64,000 nucleotides of DNA from Bombyx mori (taxonomy: Eukaryota > Arthropoda > Insecta > Lepidoptera > Bombycidae): NCBI RefSeq assembly GCF_030269925.1, contig NC_085112.1, positions 4,713,501 through 4,777,500 on the forward strand. Direction: 5' to 3'. Both the position numbers and the translations under genes were made by a program. This document shows positions 24,201 through 35,829 of this stretch, in pieces (positions within the stretch are counted from its first letter, which is position 1; each line of letters opens with the position of its first letter). Below the pieces are notes generated by a model. The model worked only from the letters and a program-made list of their open reading frames with translations, was not told where the DNA came from and ran no database searches.

Positions 24201-26130
24201 CACGTGCACAGAAAAATTTTTTCACTACCTAATAATACATATCGAAACAATCTGATAGAATTAGATTACAACAATTTACTTGACGTGGTGGTGCAGTTCA
24301 GCAGTAGTTAGCACTCCTGACTATTGCGCCGAGGGTCGAGGGTTCGATTCTCACGTCGGGCAAGCATTATGTGTTCAACAGTTTTGTTTGCTCTTTGTGC
24401 TGTTGTTTATTATCTCAATATATATATTTCTTCTGTACGTGTGTTTGTCACTGAACTCCTCCTAAGCCGCTGGACGGATTTTAGTGAAACTTTCTGTGTA
24501 CCTTCAGGTAGATTCGAGAATGGTTTAGATTTACAAATCAGCCCGGTAGATGGCGCTGCAGTTGGTATCTAGGTTATTTATTTTTACTAGAAATAATTTA
24601 TAAGGCTAAACAACGTTTGCCGGGCCAGCTAGTCTATTATATATATGTATACATTTAAACAAATATAAGTATGTTATTCAGTCTCTGGTAACGGTCCAAA
24701 AACGCAGGGAATCCTAAATTGAAGCCGGATGACCGTGCGCGATTAGTTCCCAGTTATTATTATTAATAACACAAAGTTTGTTTTCCTTAATAAAAATGAA
24801 AGTGTTTCAGCTTCAGTAGCTACTGAGTAACACCCTGTATTCTATAGTGCGATAAATAAATCTGTTGTGCACATATTGTGACCGTTTTTGATATGAAAGC
24901 ATACTTAGTTCGATAAATTGAACGTAGCGTTAATACAATACAGACCTTGGACTTTCGTTAAGACACTTTACAGCACGCATATGCCTGTATAAACTCTGAA
25001 AAATAAGGTACTTGCCCAATACACAGTTTTGAGTCCGTGACTTACCTCACAATACGGCTGGGCCACAAGAAGATATAACAGACGCGATGTATTCGCCTGC
25101 GTATACTACGGATTTGTGTTACGGCTTATGTGCTCGTAACCCGATAAATAAATAAGTATCTTAAATAGCAACAGTCGGTCGAGGTGCTTACCATCTCGGC
25201 TTTAAAACCCTAGCCAACTGGAACTAGTTTGCATATGACTGGTTCGCTCTCATTGGCCTATAGTAGCCTCACTATCTATTTCTATCAAATTTTGCCTAAT
25301 TCCGAACTTGAAGCGGTTATCAGAGTGTATTGTGTGTTCAGATGGGTTAATGCCACAGTTATATCTCTACCGTGTCATGTATTCCGGCTTAAGGAGCATA
25401 AAACAATTACGTAAGGTGGCATAAGAATTGTTATTTCAAAACAATTGATAATTTTTCGTCTGAGTGATGGTCGGTTGGATACTGGAGATTTTGTGCTTGA
25501 TAATGCTAATAAAAATATTGACTCTTCTGACGTCAATCTATTTTAAATTCAACAAAATCAAGGGAACTAGTTAAGGTTGATTAATCACATATTTTTATAT
25601 ATATTTTTATTGCTGTGGTGGACGAGCTCACAGCTCACCCGATGCTAAGTGGTTTCCGTAACCCACAGACATCTACAACGGAAATGCCGTCACCGACCAT
25701 GAGTTCTAAGTTCTCAATTTTTACATCATTACTTCTTCAAGGCAGAAATAACCAGGGTGGTAGTACGTATCCATGCGGACTCACACCAAACGTGCTGCCA
25801 CCAGTAATTATGCAAATTTCATTTTTACAAGTTTGATTTTTAGTACGCGATCTTATCTTTATTAAATTACCATAATAAACTAAAAAAGTATTGTGTTATC
25901 CCGGTCATTTATTTAGTTTTTTGAAGAATATATAAGATAACTGTATTAAAAAAAACGTTGTCACTTACTGCATCCATGTGTCTGCGCTAACGCAACCTAC
26001 AATACAATTGTAATTTAAGAATATAGTCGTAACCACGAGTCAACCACATATTATTCATACATACCTGAAAACCCAAACAAAATAGTACAACAGTAAGACT
26101 CAATATACTTCTCATGCTTATGAAATCCAT
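18277..26130 (-). CDS. Secreted trypsin-like serine protease A, complete (281 aa, 8 exons)
   Basis: S1-family protease zymogen, probably secreted. Coding exons (minus): 26065-26130, 25969-25996, 23921-24092, 22829-23037, 20744-20937, 19811-19868, 19126-19170, 18277-18350; every junction keeps frame with GT/AG borders. Order: signal peptide starting MDFISMRSILSL, short propeptide with a CKCG motif, activation site R44/IVGG, catalytic His85 (SAGHC), Asp134 (DIAIV), and Ser226 (GDSGGP). Asp220, six residues before the Ser, together with SWG and PGVYT predicts cleavage after Arg or Lys. There is no clip domain; the CKCG cysteine probably links to the Cys in PICLP. Upstream ATG 26130 was chosen; an in-frame ATG at 26115 is possible. 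Introns hold SINE, RTE and LINE debris. Its stop lies downstream of the paralogue that ends at 26551. Substrate unknown. Confidence 0.93.
18369..18830. repeat. Two oppositely oriented Bm1-type pieces
   Basis: Positions 18369-18630 are the 3' part of a Bm1-type SINE in minus orientation, starting with a T-run. Positions 18680-18830 are a diverged 5' part in plus orientation, with 'aataagacgtcc' and 'ttcccgcaggtgggtacc'. The lot lies in the last intron of protease A. Confidence 0.75.
20003..20372. repeat. Bm1-type SINE (plus) beside a short inverse Bm1 tail
   Basis: A short minus-strand tail lies at 20003-20045 ('cttagatggctggccgacctcac'). A 5'-truncated plus-strand copy runs 20130-20372 from 'agtggtaggacctcttg' to an A-run. 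It lies in the protease A intron between exons 5 and 6. Confidence 0.75.
21165..21540 (-). pseudogene. Jockey/BMC1-type LINE ORF2 fragment
   Basis: The minus-strand frame reads WVRKVKCLGVLLDAFLKFRP, then ILGRLSPMICKRSK, and after a frame change VRNVDLYDDLSLESIRK. These are the post-RT segments seen again at 57750-58135. Frameshifts and an internal deletion make it a dead fragment within the protease A intron between exons 4 and 5. Confidence 0.8.
22030..22700 (-). pseudogene. RTE-type LINE C-terminal fragment
   Basis: The minus-strand frames read LKYPGCILQIDGNIDRDVSS, then AEMRMLKFMRAVTRMDKIRN and GRGRPKNKWMECVNDDM, the recurring C-terminal pattern of RTE-clade LINEs in insects. Several stops break it. 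It lies in the protease A intron between exons 4 and 5. Confidence 0.75.
24286..24620 (+). repeat. tRNA-derived SINE followed by a Helitron-like end
   Basis: It begins with a tRNA-like head (A-box-like 'tggtgcagttcagcag', B box 'agggttcgattctcacg'). It continues into 'cgctggacggattttagtgaaac' and closes with 'gccgggccagctagt', the CTAG-ending hairpin terminus typical of lepidopteran Helitron-like repeats. It lies in the protease A intron between exons 2 and 3. Confidence 0.65.
25598..25860 (-). repeat. Bm1-type SINE, diverged
   Basis: Minus orientation; it contains 'gacgagctcacagctcaccc', 'catgcggactcacacc' and 'ccaccagtaattatgcaaat'. More decayed than other copies. It lies in the protease A intron between exons 2 and 3. 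Confidence 0.75.
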
Positions 26131-26550
26131 TGGACACTCCGCTTCGTTTCTAAGCTACACGCACAATACTGTTCACTTAATTTACACTCTCCGTGATATA
26201 AGACGAAATTATCCACGCCTTTGTACACAATACTAGTGAATTCACCACACTGCTGGGCTATCCATAAATCTTATTGGATCATTTAAATCACCTTAAATCT
26301 AACTATATTAGTATTTGTGTACCGTGAAAATAATATGGAATTTAATGTAAAAAATTGACGTGCATGACATCAAAAAAACATAGTTTATAGGAAAAACGCA
26401 AAGTTCTTATCGCTATAGGAAACTATATTTGTTGATCGAAAATTATTATACATATAAACTTTATAGAAATTGCAACGTATGAATAAAATTTTATGATTTT
26501 CATAGAAATATTTTATATATTTACACATCTATATATAATTTAAATACTCT
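26131..26550. promoter_or_regulatory. 420-bp spacer between the two protease genes
   Basis: This short AT-rich gap lies between the stop of protease B (26551) and the start of protease A (26130), both on the minus strand. It must hold the 3' end of B and the promoter of A. Read on the minus strand, 'tatatcacggagag' at about 26190-26203 is a weak TATA-plus-initiator candidate. No repeat element is present, unlike in the introns. Confidence 0.4.
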
Positions 26551-29500
26551 TCATATACAATATATTCCATCCGCTGTTTCTTGTTTGATCCAGGTTAAGT
26601 ATTTTGACACTACAGTATATACGCCTGAAATTAAATTAAAAAATATTAAATTTGCCCGATTAAAATGATTAATTTTCATAAAATGTATTAAATCATTAAG
26701 TTTATAAAATCATATTTATACTTAATATATAAATCTACACTGGTTTTTACGGATGTTCCGTTATAACTACTGAACTATCCATCTGATTTACTTGAAACTT
26801 GGTATCCATGTAGAAAATTCATGTACTTAATTGATAGGCTAATATTTATATGAGTGTTGGACACCCTACACCAGTTGCGGGGGCGTTAATGATGAGTATC
26901 TTTGTGGGGGTGAGAAATAATAATATTAATTTTAAATGCCCAGCGAAGCGGACGGGTACAGCTAGTATTATATAATAATAGTGAAAGAAATAAAATGGAA
27001 GAGTATAAATTTTGGTTGTATAAATTATTTTTTTATTTCTGTATCTCCAGACCACAGTGAATTTAAATTTATGCTCCACATAGCATCATTACGAACAGAT
27101 ATTTGATCACCGCTCGATGATGCTTTTGCTTCCTAATCATTTTTATTAAACAGACTATGTCGTCCATGTATGACGACATAAAAAGTTAAAGTGTTCGAAA
27201 TATCGGAGATAATTTAATTTTTTAATGACATTCATAAATGCGAAATAAAACCGAAAAATTAGTTTTATTTGAACATAAACGTACTGAAAACGATTTGGAA
27301 AAGAAAGCCCTGGAATTCTTGCCAATTGATATCAGTGATGAAACTACATTCCGAATTGGTAGGAAAATCAAAATACCTAGTTTAAAAGTGACCTTGTCGA
27401 CATAAATGAAAACAATTTCATTTTATTTTGATTTCCCACCATTATATCGAGTTAAAATATGCACGAATTTCAAAATAAAAATTATAATCTTATTTTTGCC
27501 ATTTAAACATTACGAGTAATCTCACCATCAGAAAATATTACTGTTGTTATCAAATATCTGACTAAAATGTTTACAGTATCAGTAACAAAAAATAATCTAT
27601 GAACTAAAAATAACTTTAACCTGGATAATCCGGTTTTGCACAATCGATGCCCCAAGATACGATTCCTGTTAATCGAAAAATAAATCAGAATATAAAATCA
27701 ATTAGAAACACATAATGCATAGTTTAATACTAAATATAAATAAAGTCTTATAAATGCATCACGTATGTAATGCATTTAATAGGCAAAAACAAAACAGTTC
27801 TATACCTTTGTCTTTTTTGTTTTTACACGGAATTCTTCCATTTGCCATCAAAATTGTTTTGGAAACATTTTTATTTTTTCACGAATTCAGTAAAAACAAT
27901 AGTGAAAAAGTAATACATAAAATTAAGCTAAATCTTGACATGTCATTGATTATCAATCAATGAGTGAACACTAATACAAACAAGAATACTTATTAATGTC
28001 AATGCTATAGGGTACAAGCAATTATTTTACAGTTAGCAAATTACAATTAATAGTTTATGTAATGAAATTGGTCCCTTGGTTTGTTTCTTAAGAATATTTA
28101 GTCTAAGAACACGGGGGAGAATTCCACACTCGTACTGCATAGACAACGAATGAACTACCAAGGCAATTAGAAACTTCTGTAAATGTATTGAAGAGAAGAT
28201 AATCAAACGGTACCTAGTAAGTATGTAATTGATCATCTTTCCCGCCATGTAACTACTATAAAATACTAGATATTTATAAAGTCGCAAATGGATAGGACAT
28301 AGGGCTTCTGACAAACAAAAGAAGAAGAATTTAGACGCCTAATCATACTCCCGGAGATCGAAAAGGAAGGAAGTGCCCAAATTGTGGAGCTATTTAAATT
28401 TGTGGTAGAATTTGTAGAAGAATTTGTAGCAGTGTGAGTGATGTGAGCCTGTGTAAAGTTGTAGTAGTTACAAGGTTATCGGAGCCCATTAGATCACGGT
28501 ATGGGTCCTGCCACAGACCTTGATATATGTAGTCAATAGCTTAGTGTATTTGAAGTTTGAACGAGTGCAAGATATCCAATTGAACCATGCGAATTCGATA
28601 GACATAATCACATTTATTGGTGGTAGGACCTCTTGTGACTCCGCACGGGTAGGTACCACCACCCTGTCTGTTTTAGCCGTGAAGCAGTAATGCGTTTCGG
28701 TTTGAAGGGTGGGGCAGCCGTTGTAAATATATTGAGACTTTAGAACTTTTATCTCAAGGTGGATGGCGTATTTACATTGTAGATGTTTATGGGCTCCAGT
28801 AATCAGTTAACACCAGGTGGGCTGTGAGCGCGTCCACCAATCTAAGCAATAAAAAAAAAATAGAGCAATCGCAAATAGATTGGGTATTTTGTAAATATTT
28901 ATTGTCTTGAAATCAAACTCACCAACTTGGTACCATTTCTTGTTTTTACGCTTTTGATCAGTTACAAACAAAGGTCCCCCGCTATCTCCCTGTAATAAAA
29001 AAAAAAGAATCTGTATTTCTGACACTTTCCGATACCAAAGTTCCGTTCTTATAAAAGCTTAAGTTTGGAACATTAACAACATTTTTAAAAGAAATTAAAT
29101 TAATTGTTTATTTCGTAATTTAATCAAAATGATATCATTCATTACCTATGCGTCTAAATATTTTTCGATTTTTTTTTAAATGAAATGTTTTTTGATATTT
29201 TGATCTCATGCCGTTACATAGTTGGTTTTGCGGCATCCATTTTATTCTAACCACTTCATACTACGTGGATAGTGAGTTTATCTGCGCACCCAGACGAAAT
29301 TTTCTTTATAAAAAAACCATTAAGTTCAATTATACCTGACACGCGTCTTTCCCTTTAGTGTAAGCACACATCATGGTGTCACTGACGAGATTGTTTTTGT
29401 AAATGGAGGATTTTCTACAATTTTCATACTCTACGTAATGTACTTTAGCCTCAAGCAAATATCTGGAGGATGCCAGAGCTCCCTGTCTCGTCTTTCCCCA

Positions 29501-32263
29501 CCCAGCCACAGTCATAGGTGTATTTTTGAAATCCATTTCTAGAACACAAACAATAAACATTTTTATTTTTTTATTTATGTACTATTCACCACATTCAATT
29601 CCATATTCCAGTGTTTTTTTCTACAAAAAAATAAAATTGTATATTGTTCAATATTAACCGAATTATACATTTTAAAAAAATTACAGATATTTAAAACACA
29701 CAATAGTTGACATAGTTTTACTCCTCAAATTGAGTTCACGGGCGGTTAGCGACGAGTGTGCACTTTGATCCGATTAATCGAATTAACCTAATTGTTTTTT
29801 TGACGATCTTGAAAACATGACTAATTTGCTATTGCATTAATACGATCATTTATTATCTAATCACCATTCATTTTTTCGTAGATTAGCAACTCTTTTGTTC
29901 CGTAGTTATTAAACATTATTAAAAAAAATCAAATTATATAATGAGGTCCCGTTAAGACGGGTACAATTCTGCGGATCCGGCTTTTTATAAATACACGTTT
30001 CTTTGTACATAGTAGAAACTAACTAGCATAGCTAGCGTTAAAAAAGGCCTGAAAATCTTTTTAAAACCTAATGCCGAATAAATGCAAAATTAAGCCGTTA
30101 CAGTGATTTAAATTACTTGGAAACCAAAACCAAATCCACAATTTTCGAAAATCTAAGAATATTTTTATAGTGTTAATTTTTGTTTTTTTACCTTCCGTAG
30201 CCAAACATATGGGACGAACTTTTTCTGAAAACGTTAGACGTTTGTAAAGCGTTAGTATCGCCACGTCATTGATGTCTCTAACTGCATTCGAAGTAAAACT
30301 AGGATGTTTGATAGCCTTTTTGATACGTAACTCATCACGGTTGTTGTCCAAGCGATCGTGCATACCCACAAACACGTTAAGGTCACGGTAATGTACTCTG
30401 GAAACATAGCAATTAGAATTATAAAGATTATACTATGAGTCGGTTATATCCTTGGGCCCGCGGTCTGCTTCCAACATCTGCAGACCGTGAAGAATACGCC
30501 GTGCGTCCCCTAGGCACGGATACCTCGTAAGAGGTTCGGACCTCTGCCCGAAAAAAAATTGCGTCAGTCATGAACTTTAAGGAAAAACATATGAGTTTTA
30601 TTTTTGACAATAAAGAATTACTATGTGTAAGTTTTTGATGGCTATAATTTATTGTCCTCCCTAAACAGCTAAGCCTATAGCCCCTCAAATTTTTTGTGGT
30701 TCGTACTATCGCTCATTGAGATCATCACTGCTGAGTAACGACTAAGCATAGTATAAATCAGCAGTTACAAACCATACAGCAACAGAGTATGTGATATATT
30801 CAAGCCTATTGAGGTTCTCGCCGGATCTTTTCAGTAGGTCACGTTTCCGATCCGGTGGTAGATTCTGCGATGCACGGCTCTTGCTAGGGCTCGTATTAGC
30901 AACATCGTCATTGAGCCCCGTGAGCTCAGCTTCTAGTTAGGGTTACGCTGATATGGTCTCTCTAGACCATCAGCTTAGGTAGGAAAAAAAGATATATTCA
31001 GAAACAAAATGACACTGAGCCTTGTTCATACGCTTACTGATTTTGATCGCTTCAATAATTTAATTAGTCGCCCTGATTTACCGAGTATACAGCAGTTTAA
31101 TCATCTGAATCATCCTAGAAATTCAGTAATTTATGCAAAATTTTACTTAAATTTTAGTCAAACTCATAAACATTTTAAAGGGAAACAAACCCAAATGTAA
31201 TACAATGTCCAGCGCTCAGCACATGTATGTCGGTGATGATAGCTCCTCCGCAGTGAAGCTTCGGTCCCAACATCAAAGCTACCAACCAAGGATACTGGTG
31301 GGGTTGGACCGTCGAACCACCGACTATACGACGATTCTTACCTTCTATGCCGCATTCTAGAACAAATACTAGATCATACAATTCATCCTTCACTTTACAA
31401 AATTATGCATTGGTAAATTCAAAGAACTACTTGTTAAATTTATTTTTTACGTCTTCTTTTAATTTAAAACATTCGGCGTCGTATAAAATTTTAAATTGTC
31501 GACTGTCTATTCGACAAAACAGATATTGCTGCACTGTATTTTAGTTAATAAGAAAATCAGCGTAAAGTTGATGTTGTATCATTAATAAGGACGAATTAAC
31601 TGTCCTGTGGTGGTTATCTTAACTGTTTCTATCGAGTCGTAAGGAATACATTTCGATTGGAAGACTGGGCAGGGTATTTTACCAATGCAATTGAAAGGAA
31701 GAGGTGGTTCCTCACGCCTTAAGGTGGGTAGCGTTATTATCATGTAACTAATTGACAGACCCATGACCTTAATGGATTATAAACTAAAAAAAACCACACA
31801 CTACAAAGCTATGCTTAACTGAAAAACTTGTATTATTAATAATAATTAGCTGACGTTACGGCGGATATATCGATATTTTCATTTAAATAGATATTTTATA
31901 GGCAAACCAAACTTACCGCACGATTGATTTAGACGCTGGTTATATGCCTGTTAACAAAGAAAAATGTGGTCACAAAGATATCCAGAAAGAAAAAGAAAAA
32001 TCTGCTGTGGATAGATAGACAATATGTAGTAGGATGTTAGACAGACACGAGGTCGTGGATAACTTGGTATTATGCCTCCACCCTCTTTAGGATATGGCGT
32101 CGAATTCTCAATTACACTGTTTAAAGTACGTCATACCCTTTAATCCAGAACGCAGAACTCCCGCCAGAAAAGCCAGAATAGCAATAAAAATACATACATA
32201 GTGATTTTTCTTACATACCAAAGTACAGACCCCCAAAAAAGAAATAATCGGTATTGTTCTCAT
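26551..32263 (-). CDS. Secreted trypsin-like serine protease B, complete (278 aa, 8 exons)
   Basis: Tandem paralogue of protease A. Coding exons (minus): 32219-32263, 31917-31947, 31191-31356, 30192-30397, 29336-29538, 28923-28989, 27621-27665, 26551-26624. The intron phases are the same as in A throughout, and the last two exons have the same lengths (45 and 74 nt). Signal peptide MRTIPIISFLGV.., propeptide with CECG, activation site R35/IVGG, His76 (SAGHC), Asp125 (DVAIL), Ser220 (GDSGGP). Asp214 predicts trypsin-like specificity. The loop after GWG (GKTRQGALASS) and a Lys-rich stretch after the active Ser (DQKRKNKKW) differ from A. The C-terminal motif reads PGVYTVV where A has PGVYTKV. 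No clip domain. Substrate unknown. Confidence 0.93.
26715..26972 (+). mobile_element. Helitron-like non-autonomous element, 3' end
   Basis: The end reads 'gcccagcgaagcggacgggt' and then 'acagctagtatta', giving a GC hairpin followed by CTAG, the usual Helitron 3' layout. The upstream body carries 'gatttacttgaaacttggtatc', a phrase common to lepidopteran non-autonomous elements. It lies in the last intron of protease B. Confidence 0.6.
28616..28861 (+). repeat. Bm1-type SINE, 5'-truncated
   Basis: Plus orientation, from 'ggtggtaggacctcttgtgac' to 'ccaatctaagcaataaaaaa'. It lies about 60 bp downstream of the active-serine exon of protease B in the intron. Confidence 0.88.
30440..30558 (+). mobile_element. 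R1-clade LINE 3' terminal fragment
   Basis: It runs from 'ccttgggcccgcggtctgc' to 'cggacctctgcccg' plus an A-run. This is the same 3' terminus, in opposite orientation, as at 53658-53770. About 120 bp long, in the protease B intron between exons 3 and 4. Confidence 0.65.
30770..30992 (+). mobile_element. BMC1/jockey-type LINE 3' UTR
   Basis: It contains 'tccgatccggtggtagattc', 'ggctcttgctagggctcg' and 'catcagcttaggtagg' followed by an A-run. Plus orientation, protease B intron between exons 3 and 4. Confidence 0.8.
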
Positions 32264-32660
32264 TTTATGATTACGTCAAGAAAATATAAAATTACTGTCG
32301 TCATCGCCGACAAACACTCGCAGTTAAGCATTTTATTACAAAGAGCATTTAATCAAAACGAAAATATTCATCAACTTCAAGCCAAGCGCGGAGGATTAAT
32401 AATTGAATTTTTGTTTACATCACTCCGAGAATTTGAACTTAAATAATAATTTAGTCTTCGTCTTATCGGCCACTGAACGTGCATTAATGGTCTTGGTGCT
32501 GCCACATAGTATACTTCAATAGCGTGATGTGTCTGAGAAAAATATTTTATAAGCAATTTCGTAGTCAGTGGTTTGCATTCACGACGAGTCTGTTGTCTCC
32601 TTTGTACTCCTCTCATAATACCCACTGTCGGAGTAGATAATACCAAAATTACAGCAAGGT
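32264..32660. other. Spacer upstream of protease B with old repeat
   Basis: The first part should hold the promoter of protease B. From about 32500 the sequence ('cttggtgctgccacatagtatacttc..gatgtgtctgagaaaaatatt') matches an unnamed old repeat also present at 36940-37260 and 52535-52870. No coding exon seen. Confidence 0.45.
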
Positions 32661-32935
32661 GTACCAGATGCGTGGGCACCTGATGCTCGTCGCCCCTCCT
32701 ATTTAGCTTACTCGTCAACGATATTTCCCGGTCGCCGCCGACCCAGCTAGCTTTATTCGCCGACGACACGACTGTTTACTATTCGAGTAGAAACAAGTCC
32801 CCAATCACGAAGAAGCTTCAGAGCGCAGCCGTAGCCCTAGGACAGTGGTTCCGAAAATGGCGCATAGACATCAACCCCGCGAAAAGTACTGTGGTGCTAT
32901 TTCAGAGGGGAAACTTCACACGGATTTCCTCCTGG
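32660..32935 (+). pseudogene. Jockey-clade reverse transcriptase fragment
   Basis: The plus frame reads LLFSLLVNDISRSPPTQ, then the RT catalytic motif LALFADDTTVYY, then ALGQWFRKWRIDINPAKS. This is the palm/FADD region of a jockey-type LINE. It is broken on the 5' side by a frameshift and joins an unrelated GC-rich block on the 3' side. Confidence 0.85.
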
Positions 32936-33496
32936 ATTAGGAGGAGGAATCGAGCAAGGGATTCTCCTCCCGCTGAGCGGGAGGTACCCTCCTGGATTAA
33001 TACTGTTTCACAATTGTCCATGTTCATTTTTTTCCTTTCTTATTTAACCAGGGGTGAGGTCCCCTGGGATCAGGTAATGCCCTCGGGACTGGACTCCCTC
33101 CAGCCATTCATCCCTTCGCCGGGCATCGGAGCTTGGGATTGGGGTATTTTTTATAGAGGTTTACGTCCTCGCGACCCCGTGCCTGGCGGCAGCGGCCACC
33201 GCCCCCACTCAGTGAGGATTACGGGATGGTCGGCAGCCCACCGGGTGCACAGGGCAACTCGGCAGACCACCGCCCAACGCTCGAAACGAGCAACCACGAA
33301 GCCACGCCGGCGAACCGGTACCCCCCATATCTGGGGGGCGTTCCCCTGTAGCCGAGGCCGGGGCCATAGTAACCAGCGGCCAGCAGCTGCAAAAATGCAG
33401 CGCTAACTCACTTCCACGATAACGGGGCACAGGGTGCCACCGCTCACAGCAGGCCGGCGAACCGGTGCCGTCGGAAGCTGCGATCTCCAGAAGGAG

Positions 33497-33519
33497 CACT
33501 CTTCACTTAGTGAAGAGTG
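33497..33519. repeat. Perfect palindrome
   Basis: CACTCTTCAC and its exact inverse complement GTGAAGAGTG flank a 3-base centre (TTA). It sits inside the GC-rich block and could form a hairpin in the element's RNA. Confidence 0.8.
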
Positions 33520-33599
33520 TGGAGAGCGCAGTCCTTCCGCTCCTCCTAGTGCTGATTTTGGTCCGCGTCATCCGATCTCTTTCGTCGCAAAGCCTAGCT

Positions 33600-33757
33600 A
33601 AGCTATCCTAAACCTAATCCTAAGCCTAGGACATTAACCTACATCTAAACCTAACCCTATACCTAGGACCCTAACCTACATCTAACCTAACCGTATACCT
33701 AGGACCTTAATCTACATCTAAACCTAACCCTATACCTAAGACCTAAACCTAAGAATC
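33600..33757. repeat. CCTAA-rich minisatellite
   Basis: About three imperfect units of roughly 36-37 bp, each starting 'aggacc.taa' and ending 'cctatacct', are themselves made of variants of CCTAA. Insect telomeres are (TTAGG)n, so the motif is telomere-like, but the irregular higher-order unit suggests a local minisatellite. Confidence 0.75.
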
Positions 33758-33960
33758 CTTGCAACGAAAAAGATCGGACGATACCTCTGGGAATGTCGCC
33801 CAGAGGATCCCGTTATCCGCCACCTACGGACGCGCCCGGTTGAAGTCCAACAAAACTCCCCCACAGACGGAGCCCCCGGCCACGCAGAGTGCGCACCGGG
33901 GGGCCCGCCCAGGTCCCGGGTACTGATGTCTCCTGACGCAACACTCAAATCTCAGGGCCT

Positions 33961-35664
33961 GTCATTGTTCCGCGAAAAAGATTATCTTACTGATGATGTT
34001 ACTAGAAAAATACTACTGAATAATTTAATTGTTCATTTTCTACCTCATTTTTTGTACTTTTTTCGATAAAAATTTCAGCTCGAATAAGATATGAATTATT
34101 TAACAGGTTATGGTGCAAGAATTACCTAATTCGAATACAGATACTATTGTATACGTCGGAAACTTGGATATTAAATAAAGGATTTGAAAATTTGTTTTTC
34201 TTCATATAAAATTTAACCATAGATATACGATTCTTTATAAATTTATAGTGATTTATGTCAGATATTATTTAAAAAAAAATAAAAACTGATATATTTTAGA
34301 TATTTATTTATTTTACCTCATTTTTTTATTGCTCGTTGTTAAAATATTGTTCGACAAGTATCTGGCGGCGTATAACAAATGGATAAAGTCTGAATGACCA
34401 AACACATTTCTAATGTAGATTTCAAAATATTGATTAATGTGTCTAAAGTTTTGACTGGTTTACTGCTTAAAGTTTGATCTGGTTTTACTAAAGTGTTCGT
34501 CAAACTATTACTCTTAGCTTTCTTTATTAGTCGACATAATATGCCACGCATTGCGATGTGCACTTATAGAGCTAGTACAAAAAGACTACGTTTTTGACTC
34601 TGTTTGTAGCGTGAGGTTTCTCATTCCGCACCCATAACTACTGGCTTTGGTCGTGACTGTAATATTTATTGACACTTTACCGGAACCTTACACTGAAGGA
34701 TTATGACTGAAAAGGAAAAATGCCTAAGCACTCCTCCTGATGTGGAAGGTTGGGAATATTCGATGAATGGGAATTTGGTTACTGACAAATTTGTTATAAT
34801 ACATACAAATATGTTATAAATAAAACAACATTCAAGCCTTTTTTTTATCTCAATTAAACGATTTGTCATTGATTATTTATTAACAGCCGTTCATATTTTA
34901 ATTGGCGTTATCACACATTCATTAACCATTAACATTATGCATATTGTAGCCAGAACTAACGCAATTCACATTTTGAATACTTAAAGTTAATAGCACAATA
35001 ACATATTATTATAATAACAAATAATAAATATAGAATAATAAAATCAGTCACGTTTGCAAATTTAAACTTAACACCAGGTGGGCTGTGAGCTCGTCCACCA
35101 TCTAAGCAATAAAAAAAGAAAAGTAAACAGATCGAAAATTTCTTTAATCTATTTAAGCTATTTTTTTCGACAAAAATACTCTCGATATATTATACAAATA
35201 CACCAATATAATACTATTAATAAAATATTTTAATGAAAACCAGGCTTTTTTTTTGTTATTGCTTAGATGGGTGGACGAGCTCACAGCCCACCTGGTGTTA
35301 AGTGGTTACTGGAGCCCATAGACATCTACAACGTAAACGTAGACGCGCCACCCACCTTGAGATACAAGTTCTAAACTCTCAGTATAGTCAGCATTGAAAG
35401 CAGATGAATTTATCTTTATGAATAAACATTCCGTTTCAAATTTTAAACAGATGCTAAATTATTCGTAAGTTAAACACTAAATTTACGTTTAAAAAAAGGC
35501 TTGCTCTCTCCTTTGCTTAGTATATTCCCTAAAATTACTTATAATTAATTAAGCGCATTACACACAATATTTACAAATAGTGATGTTTCCTTCTGACACT
35601 CAAATTATCAAAATTTATAACTTAAATAATATTAACTTAACATGATAACTGTACAGCAGCTTAC
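33961..35664. other. AT-rich spacer with two Bm1 pieces
   Basis: A Bm1-type tail lies at 35068-35118 (plus) and a minus-orientation 3' portion at 35242-35400. A minus-strand frame of 74 codons at 34339-34563 has no recognisable motif or splice context. I see no supportable gene. Confidence 0.5.
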
Positions 35665-35829
35665 CCGACATCTCATCTCCAACTTTTGATAATTCACATT
35701 TAGTGTCCTTCCATTCATCATTACTCAGAACCGGTAGTTCAACTTTCAGTAAATTACGGAATTGATTCTTTGATCCAGCTACAGAGTCCCAGCCAGATTC
35801 AATCGCTCTCTCTCCTTGGTACGTGATCT
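35665..35829 (-). pseudogene. Orphan serine-protease exon
   Basis: A minus-strand exon with AG acceptor and GT donor (phase 2 in, phase 1 out) reads GERAIESGWDSVAGSKNQFR, then NLLKVELPVLSNDEW and KCELSKVGDEMS. This is the GWG-to-170-loop segment of an S1 protease, with GWD replacing the usual GWG. Its exit phase differs from the matching exons of proteases A and B (phase 0), so it comes from another subfamily. No His, Asp or Ser exon was found nearby, so it is a relic or part of a gene I could not complete. Confidence 0.7.

Larger units (their letters stand above)
32936..33960. repeat. GC-rich transposon-derived block
   Basis: About 1 kb with base composition far above its surroundings, holding overlapping open frames on both strands that look compositional. 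It contains short inverted repeats and the CCTAA-rich minisatellite. Segments near 33780-33960 ('gtactgatgtctcctgacgca') resemble 53420-53450. It is probably the 5' UTR or ORF1 region of a non-LTR element; the family was not recognised. Confidence 0.5.

Noticed and set aside
24286..24362. Possible tRNA gene
   Set aside because: It has A- and B-box-like motifs but no paired acceptor stem, and it continues into repeat sequence, so it is a SINE head.
32891..33406. 171-codon plus-strand ORF
   Set aside because: It begins in a decayed RT fragment and runs into a GC-rich block with no stop codons by composition; no domain recognised.
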